12,262 nt of DNA. Origin: an uncultured Phycisphaerales bacterium. Lineage in GTDB: Bacteria; Planctomycetota; Phycisphaerae; Sedimentisphaerales; Anaerobacaceae. A program made the position numbers and the translations under genes. Positions 6,458 through 12,262 of the stretch are shown one piece after another. Numbering within the stretch: the stretch's first letter is position 1; the number at the start of each line of letters is the position of its first letter. The stretch is from assembly GCA_937868145.1 (NCBI GenBank), contig CALMMH010001059.1:1-12262 (forward strand). The letters run 5' to 3'. The notes beneath the pieces were generated by a model, which was not told the origin of the DNA, did not search any database, and saw only the letters and a list, made by a program, of their open reading frames with translations.

Positions 6458-7084
6458 ATGGTCGAAAACGCCGTGGGCCGGTTGACGTACGAACATGTCA
6501 ACTGCCTGGTCATCGTCGCGCATCCGGATGACGAGACTCTGTGGGCGGGCGGGACGCTCCTGATGCACCCCGACAGCCGCTGGACGATCGTATCGCTCAC
6601 CCGCAAGAGCGATCCGGACAGGGCTCCGAAGTTCCACAAGGTGATGGAGCAGTACCACGCCACAGGGATCATGGGCGATCTCGACGATGGTCCCGAACAG
6701 AAGCCCCTTCGGACGATCGACGTCGAGGACGCGATCATGGATCTGCTTCCCTCGCATCGGTACGACCTGGTCCTCACTCACAGTCTCTGGGGCGAGTACA
6801 CCCGGCATCGACGGCATGAAGAAGTGGCCAAGGCTGTCATGGCTCTGCGGGAGAGCCAGCGGGTCTCCACCGGCGACCTCTGGATGTTCGCCTACGAGGA
6901 CGGCGGCGGCAAGTACCTGCCCCGTCCGGCCGGGAATTGCGACGTCACGATCCGCCTGCCCAAGGACATCTGGCGGCAGAAGTACGAAATCATCACCGGC
7001 GCGTACGGATTCGCTCCCGACAGTTTCGAGGCGAAGACCACGCCGAAGGAGGAGACGTTCTGGGTGATGGGGAAGGGGAAATGA
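6458..7084 (+). CDS. PIG-L / LmbE-family deacetylase
   Basis: 208 residues. The zinc-binding AHPDDE motif stands at residues 21-26 after a hydrophobic strand (CLVIV), followed by WAGGTLL. The second metal-ligand region is HSLWGEYTRHRRHEEV (108-123), with H117 and H120 filling the family's H-x-x-H position. LmbE-like enzymes are Zn2+-dependent hydrolases removing N-acetyl from sugars, for example GlcNAc-PI, GlcN-inositol precursors (MshB) or GlcNAc-malate (BshB). AAAGGA at 6447-6452 with 5-nt spacing sets the start. A glycosyltransferase begins 82 nt later, so the natural inference is that the two act on one glycan or glycoside. The substrate is unknown. At 208 residues it is slightly short for the family, but the core is complete. 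Confidence 0.9.
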   Translation: MVENAVGRLTYEHVNCLVIVAHPDDETLWAGGTLLMHPDSRWTIVSLTRKSDPDRAPKFHKVMEQYHATGIMGDLDDGPEQKPLRTIDVEDAIMDLLPSHRYDLVLTHSLWGEYTRHRRHEEVAKAVMALRESQRVSTGDLWMFAYEDGGGKYLPRPAGNCDVTIRLPKDIWRQKYEIITGAYGFAPDSFEAKTTPKEETFWVMGKGK

Positions 7085-7086
7085 TT

Positions 7087-7144
7087 CGTCGCTCGGCCCG
7101 CGTCGCTCGTCGTTCGAAAGACGTGTGACGAGCCCCGAGCGACG
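7087..7144 (+). other. Nested hairpin between deacetylase and glycosyltransferase genes
   Basis: CGTCGCTCGG (7087-7096) pairs perfectly with CCGAGCGACG (7135-7144); inside it, GCTCGTC (7105-7111) pairs with GACGAGC (7127-7133). A second CGTCGCTCG at 7101-7109 could compete for the same right arm, so two alternative folds are possible. The structure ends 7 nt before the GT4 ribosome binding site GGGGGGAA (7152-7159). No T-tract follows. Confidence 0.5.
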
Positions 7145-7166
7145 TCAATCTGGGGGGAACCAAAGC

Positions 7167-8309
7167 ATGAAAGTGCTTCTTCTGTACGACTACCCGCCGT
7201 CCCCGTCGGGTCTGGCGACGCAGGGCTATCTTCTGCACCGAGGTCTGGAGGAGATGGGAATCGCCGTTCACTCGGTCCACTTCGAGTCGGCCCAGGAGAA
7301 GGAATGGTACTATCGTTGGTTCAAGCCCGACATCGTTCTGGGGGTTGGTTATTGGGGCCACGCGCCGCACCTGGTCCTGCATCCGCAGCGCTACGGCGTT
7401 CAGCCTGTCCCCTGGCTGGTGGCCGACGGCTACATGGCCAACTACCGGGAAGTGCTCGAGCGGCTTCGCCTCATTCTGGCCACCTCCAAATGGGTCAAGA
7501 GCGTTTACGTCCGCGACGGGCTCTCGGGCGACAACATCGAGATTCTTCCCGTGGGCTGCGATACCGACAGGTTCATTCCACGCGACCGGAACGACCCGAA
7601 AGTCCTCGCGGTCCGCGAGGCGCTCGGCGTTTCCCCCGACCAGATCCTGATCCTGACGGTCGGCGGCGACGCCACGAGCAAAGGAGCCCAGGAGGTGATG
7701 CAGGCGCTGGCTTTGATCGACACCCAGGCGCCCGACTGGAAGTATGTCTGCAAAGTCTGGCCGCAGGCCCGTACGAAACACCAGAATGACGTCGACCTGC
7801 AACTGGCGGCCCAACTGGGCATCGAGAAGGACGTTGTGTACACGACGAACGTCATCAGCCGCAATTTTATGCCGTACCTGCTGGCGGCCTGCGACATCTA
7901 TGCAGCCCCCTCCCGACTGGAAGGTTTCGGGATGCTCCAGGTCGAGGCCAACGCTTGTGGAAAGCCCGTCATCGGCATCCAGGCGATGGGCCTGCTCGAC
8001 ACCATGGTTCACGGCGAGACCGCGTACCTGGCCCGCATCGCCCAGGAGGTCCGGGTCAAGGAGACGATCGTCGGCGACGAGTCGGGGTATGAGTCGGGCC
8101 ACCGCGTGGTCTTCGAGAATCCTCGTGTCGTTGATTATCGCGCCAGCATTCACGATATCGCCGCCTACTTACTGGATCTGATGCGAAACGCCGAGTTGCG
8201 ACGAAAGATGGGCGAGGCCGGCCGCAAACGGGCTGTCGAAAACTACAGTTTTCGCGTCATCGCCAGGCGGTTCGTTCAGATTATCACGGAAAGGTTCGGA
8301 TTATCGTAG
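7167..8309 (+). CDS. GT4-family (GT-B fold) glycosyltransferase
   Basis: 380 residues. The N-terminal Rossmann half opens with MKVLLLYDYPPSPSGLATQG (1-20), containing the Gly-rich acceptor loop. The C-terminal half carries the donor site: TVGGDATSKGAQEVMQAL (164-181), then the conserved PSRLEGFGMLQVEANACGKP (248-267) with the EX7E pair E252 and E260. This is a retaining transferase using a nucleotide-sugar donor, probably cytosolic. GGGGGGAA (7152-7159) fixes the start; the frame is open to 7125 but without support. A stretch of about 35 residues at 290-325 (charged, E/R-rich, with GYESGH) sits where most GT4 proteins go straight from the donor loop to the last helices. It follows the LmbE-like gene and may share its pathway. 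Donor and acceptor are not predictable. Confidence 0.9.
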   Translation: MKVLLLYDYPPSPSGLATQGYLLHRGLEEMGIAVHSVHFESAQEKEWYYRWFKPDIVLGVGYWGHAPHLVLHPQRYGVQPVPWLVADGYMANYREVLERLRLILATSKWVKSVYVRDGLSGDNIEILPVGCDTDRFIPRDRNDPKVLAVREALGVSPDQILILTVGGDATSKGAQEVMQALALIDTQAPDWKYVCKVWPQARTKHQNDVDLQLAAQLGIEKDVVYTTNVISRNFMPYLLAACDIYAAPSRLEGFGMLQVEANACGKPVIGIQAMGLLDTMVHGETAYLARIAQEVRVKETIVGDESGYESGHRVVFENPRVVDYRASIHDIAAYLLDLMRNAELRRKMGEAGRKRAVENYSFRVIARRFVQIITERFGLS

Positions 8310-8799
8310 AATCGAGGGATGTTCCGTTCTTGCGGCGGAGGTCTTCCGATATGTCGCGGGACGAGTCGGAAATTAACCGGGCGACCGCCATTCCTGGGCT
8401 TTCGCCGCCGTCACGGGCGACGAACTGGCATTTGAAATAGGGCATCGGCGAGTCCTGGCCGACCCTGTCCACGCGGAGCCACCCTGTGAGGCGATACCTG
8501 TGCTCTTCCTACAAGGTGACCTGGCTGGAGAGGGCATAATTATAACCGTTGGCTGCGGTTCCGGGGACTTTCATGCAGGCTTGGCTGGTCCGGGTTGCGC
8601 CGAAAGTCCCGAGTGGAATCGCAGTTTTCCCGCGTTGATGTGCCTTTTGGAACTTGGCGAGGCACACCTTCCAGTCTGCATCGTAATGCATTGGGGCGAC
8701 GGATTCAAGGGGTTTGGGCCGTCGGGCGTCGCGCCAATTCGGGAAAATGTGTTGAATCTCCGCCGGAAAATCGGTACGATCCAAGGGATTGGAGTCATT
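8284..8799 (-). pseudogene. Nonsense-broken relic, carbohydrate-binding-like fragment
   Basis: On the minus strand one frame stays open from about 8799 to 8284 except for a single TAG at 8511-8509. Read through, it gives ...GYNYALSSQVTL-stop-EEHRYRLTGWLRVDRVGQ... and then DSPMPYFKCQFVA. The pattern of a strand, a ligand-binding turn, then Y-R-L-T-G-W-x-R-V is typical of jelly-roll carbohydrate-binding domains attached to glycoside-active proteins. Codons around the stop end mostly in G or C, as in real genes of this window. There is no start or ribosome binding site, and the last 20 residues or so run into the GT4 gene and are likely non-coding. A decayed gene fragment is the best reading; chance is not excluded. 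Confidence 0.4.
8752..8780 (+). promoter_or_regulatory. Candidate sigma70-type promoter for the 97-aa gene
   Basis: TTGAAT (8752-8757) and TACGAT (8775-8780) are 17 bp apart. Transcription from about 8787 gives a very short leader ending in the GGAG ribosome binding site at 8791-8794. Confidence 0.5.
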
Positions 8800-8800
8800 T

Positions 8801-9094
8801 ATGGCTGAGCCAGCCCAGATGAGCAGCAGCCCGGACAGCAATGTCGCCAAGGCCGTGGCGGACTACGTCGACCGACTCAGTGACGAGTACAAGATGCTCG
8901 TTGCCCTCAAGTCCCAATTGTACGGCGGCTCGTGGGAACCGATGATCGACGATCTGCGCAATCGCCTGGCCGGCAAGCCGTATATTTTCAAGCTGGTCCA
9001 CCGTATCCAGGATGACATCGAACGCATCGAGGAGATGCGGAAGTTCGAGGCCGAGCACCAGGTGGATTTGGCGGATTATGTGGAGTTGTCCTGA
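8801..9094 (+). CDS. Hypothetical helical protein, 97 aa
   Basis: I do not recognise a family. The protein begins with a polar, Ser-rich tail (about 1-14). Largely amphipathic helices follow: NVAKAVADYVDRLSDEYKML, then EPMIDDLRNRLAG, then FKLVHRIQDDIERIEEMRKF. It ends in the acidic DLADYVELS. It has no cysteine, signal peptide or membrane helix, so it is likely cytosolic, possibly an oligomerising or coiled-coil adaptor. GGAG at 8791-8794, 6 nt from ATG, fixes the start; a TTG at 8789 in the same frame is rejected. It has its own promoter candidate and is 175 nt upstream of the exported propeller gene, with which it may share a transcript. Confidence 0.75.
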   Translation: MAEPAQMSSSPDSNVAKAVADYVDRLSDEYKMLVALKSQLYGGSWEPMIDDLRNRLAGKPYIFKLVHRIQDDIERIEEMRKFEAEHQVDLADYVELS

Positions 9095-9196
9095 CGGGGC
9101 GCCTGGCGCCGCCGGGACGGGTGGAGTCGGGGTGGGTGTTCATTCCGAGTCTCAACCCGGGGTCGGAGGAGCGTTTCTTGCTTCTGGACTTTTGCA

Positions 9197-9208
9197 GAAC
9201 GGCCGTTC
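9197..9208. promoter_or_regulatory. 12-bp perfect palindrome upstream of the propeller gene
   Basis: GAACGGCCGTTC is perfectly self-complementary and lies 61 nt before the start at 9270. Length and position fit a dimeric repressor site, but no cognate regulator or promoter is visible here. Confidence 0.3.
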
Positions 9209-9269
9209 GGCAGAAATCCGGCTTCAATTCGGAATGGAGAACTGGAAACTCTTTTGCGAGGATTCGGAC

Positions 9270-10415
9270 ATGCAAATCGTGCTGCGGCGGAAAGCCTTGA
9301 TCGTTCTGGCTGTGAGTTTCCTCTGGAGCGGATTGCCATCGCATGTTGCGGCCGCCGCGACAAAGAACGTCGCCCCGGTGGTTACTGAGAAGGCTTCCGA
9401 TTGGTTGCTGAGCCCGGAACTGCTCGAGCATGCCCGCCTCAAGACCGTTTGGCAGCAGACCCTGCCGGTCAAGCCGGGGGAGGAGTTCGACTCCATCACA
9501 CTGCTGGGCGATCGTCTGTATTTCCGGTCCGACCGCAATTACATGTGGTCCCTGGACGCTGTCAAAGGGGACGTGGTCTTCAGCCGCTCCGTAGCGCATG
9601 AAAGTGTTCCCGTGCTGGGCTTGGTTTCCCATGGCGACCGCATCATCTCGGTCATCGGCAACCAGCTCATCGAGTGCAGCAATATCACCGGCAGTGAGCA
9701 GCGGGTCGCCGATCTGGAACTCAGCATTGTGGCGCCGCCAGTCCGCAACGAACAGTTCTTCTACATCGCGGCGGCCGATCGCAGACTTCATGCCCTGCGG
9801 GCCCACGACCTGGTCCAGATTTTCAAGGTGGCGCCCGAGGACGATTCGTTGATCACCACCGTGGTCGCAGGGGACGATCTGGTCGTCTTCGGGACCAGCG
9901 AGGGCGATATCGTGGCGATCATGGCCGACGCCCCGAAGAGATTGTGGCAATTCAAGGTGCCCGAGGCGGTGGCGGGGTCGATCGTTCGCGACGGCAACTC
10001 GTTCTATTTCGCCTGCAAGGATACGAACGTCTATCGGATCGACATGACCGAAACGAAGAAAGCCGGGATGGCCTGGAAATTTCAGACCGAGGCGGTGCTG
10101 GATCGCAGCCCGCGGGTGACGGACGGTTTCGTGTACCAGTACGCCCCGGGCCGGGGATTGACGGCGATCAACAAGCAGGCCGGCCGAGCTGCCTGGTCTT
10201 TGCCCGAGGGACTCGATCTGCTGGCCGAGTCCGATGGCAAAGCGTACGTCATCACCAAGGTCCGCACGCTGGCGGTTATGGACAATGCGACGGGCGAGAG
10301 GCTATATTCTGTGAACTGTGCGTCGGTGATCGGTCATGTGTCGAATACTGAGAACGCACGGATGTATATTGTGGATGGACGCGGTCGTGTCGCGTGTCTT
10401 GAACCGACGCGGTGA
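9270..10415 (+). CDS. Exported PQQ-like eight-repeat beta-propeller (BamB-like)
   Basis: 381 residues. A Sec signal peptide (MQIVLRRKALIVLAVSFLWS, then a GLPSHVAAAA cleavage region) implies secretion to the periplasm. About eight repeats of roughly 40 residues follow, each with a strand pair of the form D-x-x-(V/L)-Y-(F/V)...(L/I)-x-A-(L/I)-(D/N) and a following G-x-x-x-W/F. Clear copies begin near residues 80, 122, 160, 205, 245, 280, 320 and 355. The length and repeat number resemble BamB of the outer-membrane assembly machine, but there is no lipobox Cys, so a soluble PQQ-propeller binding partner is equally possible. No PQQ-dehydrogenase active-site motif was seen. GAGGA (9258-9262) with 7-nt spacing supports the ATG at 9270 over an in-frame ATG at 9234, which would place charged residues before the signal peptide. 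Confidence 0.85.
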   Translation: MQIVLRRKALIVLAVSFLWSGLPSHVAAAATKNVAPVVTEKASDWLLSPELLEHARLKTVWQQTLPVKPGEEFDSITLLGDRLYFRSDRNYMWSLDAVKGDVVFSRSVAHESVPVLGLVSHGDRIISVIGNQLIECSNITGSEQRVADLELSIVAPPVRNEQFFYIAAADRRLHALRAHDLVQIFKVAPEDDSLITTVVAGDDLVVFGTSEGDIVAIMADAPKRLWQFKVPEAVAGSIVRDGNSFYFACKDTNVYRIDMTETKKAGMAWKFQTEAVLDRSPRVTDGFVYQYAPGRGLTAINKQAGRAAWSLPEGLDLLAESDGKAYVITKVRTLAVMDNATGERLYSVNCASVIGHVSNTENARMYIVDGRGRVACLEPTR

Positions 10416-10464
10416 GAAGGAAGGGATAGGGAGGTGGAGTTTGGAAAAGGGAGGATTAGGCCTA

Positions 10465-10507
10465 CTTTGGGAATGAAAATCGCGTTTCTTGATTTTCATT
10501 CCCAAAG
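10465..10507. repeat. Hairpin 1 of the cloverleaf element
   Basis: A 17-bp perfect stem begins CTTTGGGAATG and closes with AAATC/GATTT around a 9-nt loop (10482-10490). Hairpin 2 shares the closing five base pairs and the loop length. Confidence 0.9.
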
Positions 10508-10536
10508 TCGTGAGGTTCGGTGGCCACGCAGAATCG

Positions 10537-10577
10537 ATTCTTCACGGAAATCGAAAAATGAGATTTCCGTGAAGAAT
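10537..10577. repeat. Hairpin 2 of the cloverleaf element
   Basis: A 16-bp perfect stem begins ATTCTTCACGG and closes with AAATC/GATTT around a 9-nt loop (10553-10561). Confidence 0.9.
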
Positions 10578-10644
10578 ATAGGCCTAATCCTCCCTTTTCC
10601 AAACTCCACCGGAGAATTTGGATAGGAACAGGGAGAATCAAGAG

Positions 10645-12255
10645 ATGGATATCACGATCAAGACGGCGCTCGTCAGTGTTTCCGACAAGACTGGCGTGGT
10701 CGATTTCGCCAAAGCATTGACCCAGATGGGCGTCAAGATCATCAGCACCGGAGGCACCGCCAAGAACCTCGCGGAGGCGGGCGTGAAGGTGGTTGCGATC
10801 GATTCGGTCACGGGTTTCCCCGAGATGATGGACGGCCGGGTCAAAACCCTGCACCCCAAGATCCACGGCGGCCTGCTGGCCCTGCGGGACAAAGCCGAGC
10901 ACGTGCAGGCGATGCAGAAGCACGGCATCGAGCCGATCGACTTGGTCTGTGTCAATCTCTATCCTTTCGAGCAGACCGTGGCCAAGCCCGGCTGTACGAT
11001 CGAAGAAGCGATCGAGAACATCGATATCGGCGGCCCCAGCATGATTCGTTCAGCCGCCAAGAATCACAAATTCGTGACGGTGGTCACCAGCCCCGATCAG
11101 TATGCCCGCGTTGTTGAGCAGATGAAGAACAACAATGGGGCTGTCGGCAGCAAACAGCGGGAGGATCTGGCCCGGGCCGCGTTTGCCCTGACTTCCGGTT
11201 ACGACGCCGCAATCGCCAAGTACCTCAACGGCCAGGCAGGCGTTGAGTTCCCGGACCGGATTTCCATCGCTCTGACGAAGGAGGCGACGCTCCGCTACGG
11301 CGAGAATCCCCACCAGACCGCAGCCCTGTACAAGCAGCCTCGCACCGGCGAGCCCTCGGTCAGCGCCGGCAAGCTCATGGTCGGCGACACCGAGATCAGT
11401 TTCAACAATCTCCTCGACGCCAACGCGGCGTTCGAGCTGGCCAAAGAATTCGACGAACCCGCCGCAGTGGTCGTCAAGCACCTCAATCCATGCGGCTGCG
11501 CCATCGATGAGGACATCAATATTGCTTATCGCAAGGCCTACGAAGGCGATGTCGTCAGTGCGTTCGGCGGGATTATCGCGACCAACCGGCCGGTGGATGT
11601 CGAATTGGCTCGGACCATCATGGAATCCTACGGCCGCTTCGGCAAGGCCCTCGGCGCCAGCGGGTTTTTCGCGGAGGTGATCGTGGCGCCGCGGTTCAAC
11701 GAGGACGCCATCGAGATCATCCGGACCCTCAAGGTCTGGGGCAGCCGGGTGAGATTGATCGAGACCGGACCCATCGACCGGTCCCGAATCGACGCCAACG
11801 AATTCGACGTCCGCCACATCGTTGGCGGTCTGCTCCTGCAGAAGCGCGACCTGGTCGGCTGGGAGCCCAATGCCTTGACGTTCCCGACGAAGGCTCGTCC
11901 TACGCCGGAGCAACTGGAGGACCTGCGGATCGCCTGGCTGGTCGCCAAGCACGCCAAGAGCAACACGATCGTGCTGTCCAAGAACAAACGCATTCTGGGC
12001 ATCGGCGTCGGTCAGATGAACCGCGTCGAGTCCGGCCTGCTTGCGATGAAGCACGCCGGCAACGAGACCAAGGGGGCCGCCATGGCCTCCGACGCCTTCT
12101 TCCCGTTCCCGGACAACGTGGACAACGCGGCCGAGAACGGCATCGCCTGCATCGTCCAGCCGGGCGGCTCCAAGAAGGACGATGAAGTGATTGCCGCCGC
12201 GGACAAGTACGGCATCGCGATGGTCTTCACCGGCAAACGCCACTTCCGTCATTGA
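10645..12255 (+). CDS. purH: Bifunctional AICAR transformylase / IMP cyclohydrolase
   Basis: 536 residues, complete (E. coli PurH is 529). It catalyses the last two steps of de novo purine synthesis in the cytosol: formylation of AICAR with 10-formyl-THF, then ring closure to IMP. The N-terminal MGS-like cyclohydrolase domain shows TALVSVSDKTGVVDFAKAL (7-25), STGGTAKNLAEAG (34-46) and GRVKTLHPKIHGG (64-76) with the catalytic-region Lys67. The C-terminal transformylase half shows LRYGENPHQTAALY (216-229), VVVKHLNPCGCAI (275-287, K278 and H279 in the active-site pair), SAFGGIIATNRPVD, SNTIVLSKN and SDAFFPFPDNVDNA, ending TGKRHFRH. GGGAG (10631-10635) sets the start; an in-frame TTG at 10618 is less likely. 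The cloverleaf element occupies most of its upstream spacer. Confidence 0.97.
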   Translation: MDITIKTALVSVSDKTGVVDFAKALTQMGVKIISTGGTAKNLAEAGVKVVAIDSVTGFPEMMDGRVKTLHPKIHGGLLALRDKAEHVQAMQKHGIEPIDLVCVNLYPFEQTVAKPGCTIEEAIENIDIGGPSMIRSAAKNHKFVTVVTSPDQYARVVEQMKNNNGAVGSKQREDLARAAFALTSGYDAAIAKYLNGQAGVEFPDRISIALTKEATLRYGENPHQTAALYKQPRTGEPSVSAGKLMVGDTEISFNNLLDANAAFELAKEFDEPAAVVVKHLNPCGCAIDEDINIAYRKAYEGDVVSAFGGIIATNRPVDVELARTIMESYGRFGKALGASGFFAEVIVAPRFNEDAIEIIRTLKVWGSRVRLIETGPIDRSRIDANEFDVRHIVGGLLLQKRDLVGWEPNALTFPTKARPTPEQLEDLRIAWLVAKHAKSNTIVLSKNKRILGIGVGQMNRVESGLLAMKHAGNETKGAAMASDAFFPFPDNVDNAAENGIACIVQPGGSKKDDEVIAAADKYGIAMVFTGKRHFRH

Positions 12256-12262
12256 GCCGGGT

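Larger units (their letters stand above)
10433..10610. repeat. 178-nt cloverleaf: 32-bp perfect inverted repeat enclosing two perfect hairpins
   Basis: The outer arms 10433-10464 and 10579-10610 are perfect reverse complements over 32 bp, beginning GGTGGAGTTTGG and ending CCAAACTCCACC. Inside, hairpin 1 pairs 10465-10481 with 10491-10507 (17 bp, no mismatch, 9-nt loop GCGTTTCTT). Hairpin 2 pairs 10537-10552 with 10562-10577 (16 bp, no mismatch, 9-nt loop GAAAAATGA). Between the hairpins is a 29-nt single-stranded stretch (10508-10536) that contains the palindromes GTGGCCAC and GAATCGATTC. The inner end of each outer arm carries the palindrome TAGGCCTA. It is AT-richer than its neighbours and encodes nothing. 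Either strand could extrude as a cruciform or fold as a three-way-junction RNA. It lies between the propeller gene and purH, ending 34 nt before the purH start. Confidence 0.9.

Noticed and set aside
6993..8153. Minus-strand frame of 386 codons opposite the GT4 gene
   Set aside because: Same shadow effect; the + strand frame has clear GT4 motifs.
8500..8808. Plus-strand frame of 102 codons in the gap before the 97-aa gene
   Set aside because: No ribosome binding site, it runs over the promoter of the next gene, and the minus-strand frame across the same DNA has more protein-like character.
9095..9110. GGCGCCTGGCGCC hairpin just after the 97-aa gene as a terminator
   Set aside because: The stem is only about 5 bp with a 3-nt loop and no T-tract; too weak to call.
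9012..9269. Upstream extension of the propeller gene
   Set aside because: It would overlap the 97-aa gene and bury the signal peptide; GAGGA supports 9270.
10433..10610. Reading the cloverleaf as an ordinary intrinsic terminator or as a purine riboswitch
   Set aside because: There is no T-tract after any of the three stems, the stems are far longer and more perfect than terminators need, and the fold lacks the purine-riboswitch junction pattern.
11050..12252. Minus-strand frame of 400 codons opposite purH
   Set aside because: purH is certain, and long antisense frames are expected opposite GC-rich genes.

Overview
The window is a GC-rich bacterial chromosome segment. All confident genes lie on the + strand, with short spacers and mostly clear GGAG/AGGA-type ribosome binding sites. 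The gene mix (archaeal-type Prx6 peroxiredoxin, LapA-domain protein, MscS, CorA, UPF0316, DHH phosphoesterase, RMD1-like membrane protein, LmbE-like deacetylase, GT4 glycosyltransferase, PQQ-type propeller, purH) and the style of the intergenic DNA suggest a free-living environmental bacterium, possibly a planctomycete of the Phycisphaerae type. That placement is inference; no rRNA or marker phylogeny is available here. No tRNA, rRNA, CRISPR array, integrase or transposase gene was seen.

Layout. 2-451 is the 3' part of a peroxiredoxin, followed by a strong hairpin. From 636 to 4713 a membrane and ion-homeostasis cluster runs LapA-like protein, MscS-family channel, CorA transporter, UPF0316 protein and DHH/DHHA1 phosphoesterase. 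mscS-corA-UPF0316 are tightly packed and probably co-transcribed; the DHH gene may have its own, possibly leaderless, promoter. From 4740 to 6334 come a 47-residue lipoprotein with its own promoter and terminator candidates, then a tail-anchored RMD1/DUF155-like protein. An AT-rich repeat-bearing spacer precedes a PIG-L deacetylase and a GT4 glycosyltransferase (6458-8309), a plausible sugar N-deacetylation/transfer pair.

8310-8800 has no intact gene. It seems to hold a nonsense-broken minus-strand relic of a carbohydrate-binding-like protein and the promoter of the next gene. 8801-10415 carries a 97-residue unknown protein and an exported eight-repeat beta-propeller. The window ends with a complete purH (10645-12255).

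The most striking object is non-coding. Positions 10433-10610, in the spacer just before purH, form a 178-nt cloverleaf: a perfect 32-bp outer inverted repeat encloses two further perfect hairpins (17 bp and 16 bp), each with a 9-nt loop and a common apical motif. None of the genes explains it. It looks like a palindromic non-autonomous mobile element or a novel structured element, and it is the main candidate for something undescribed.
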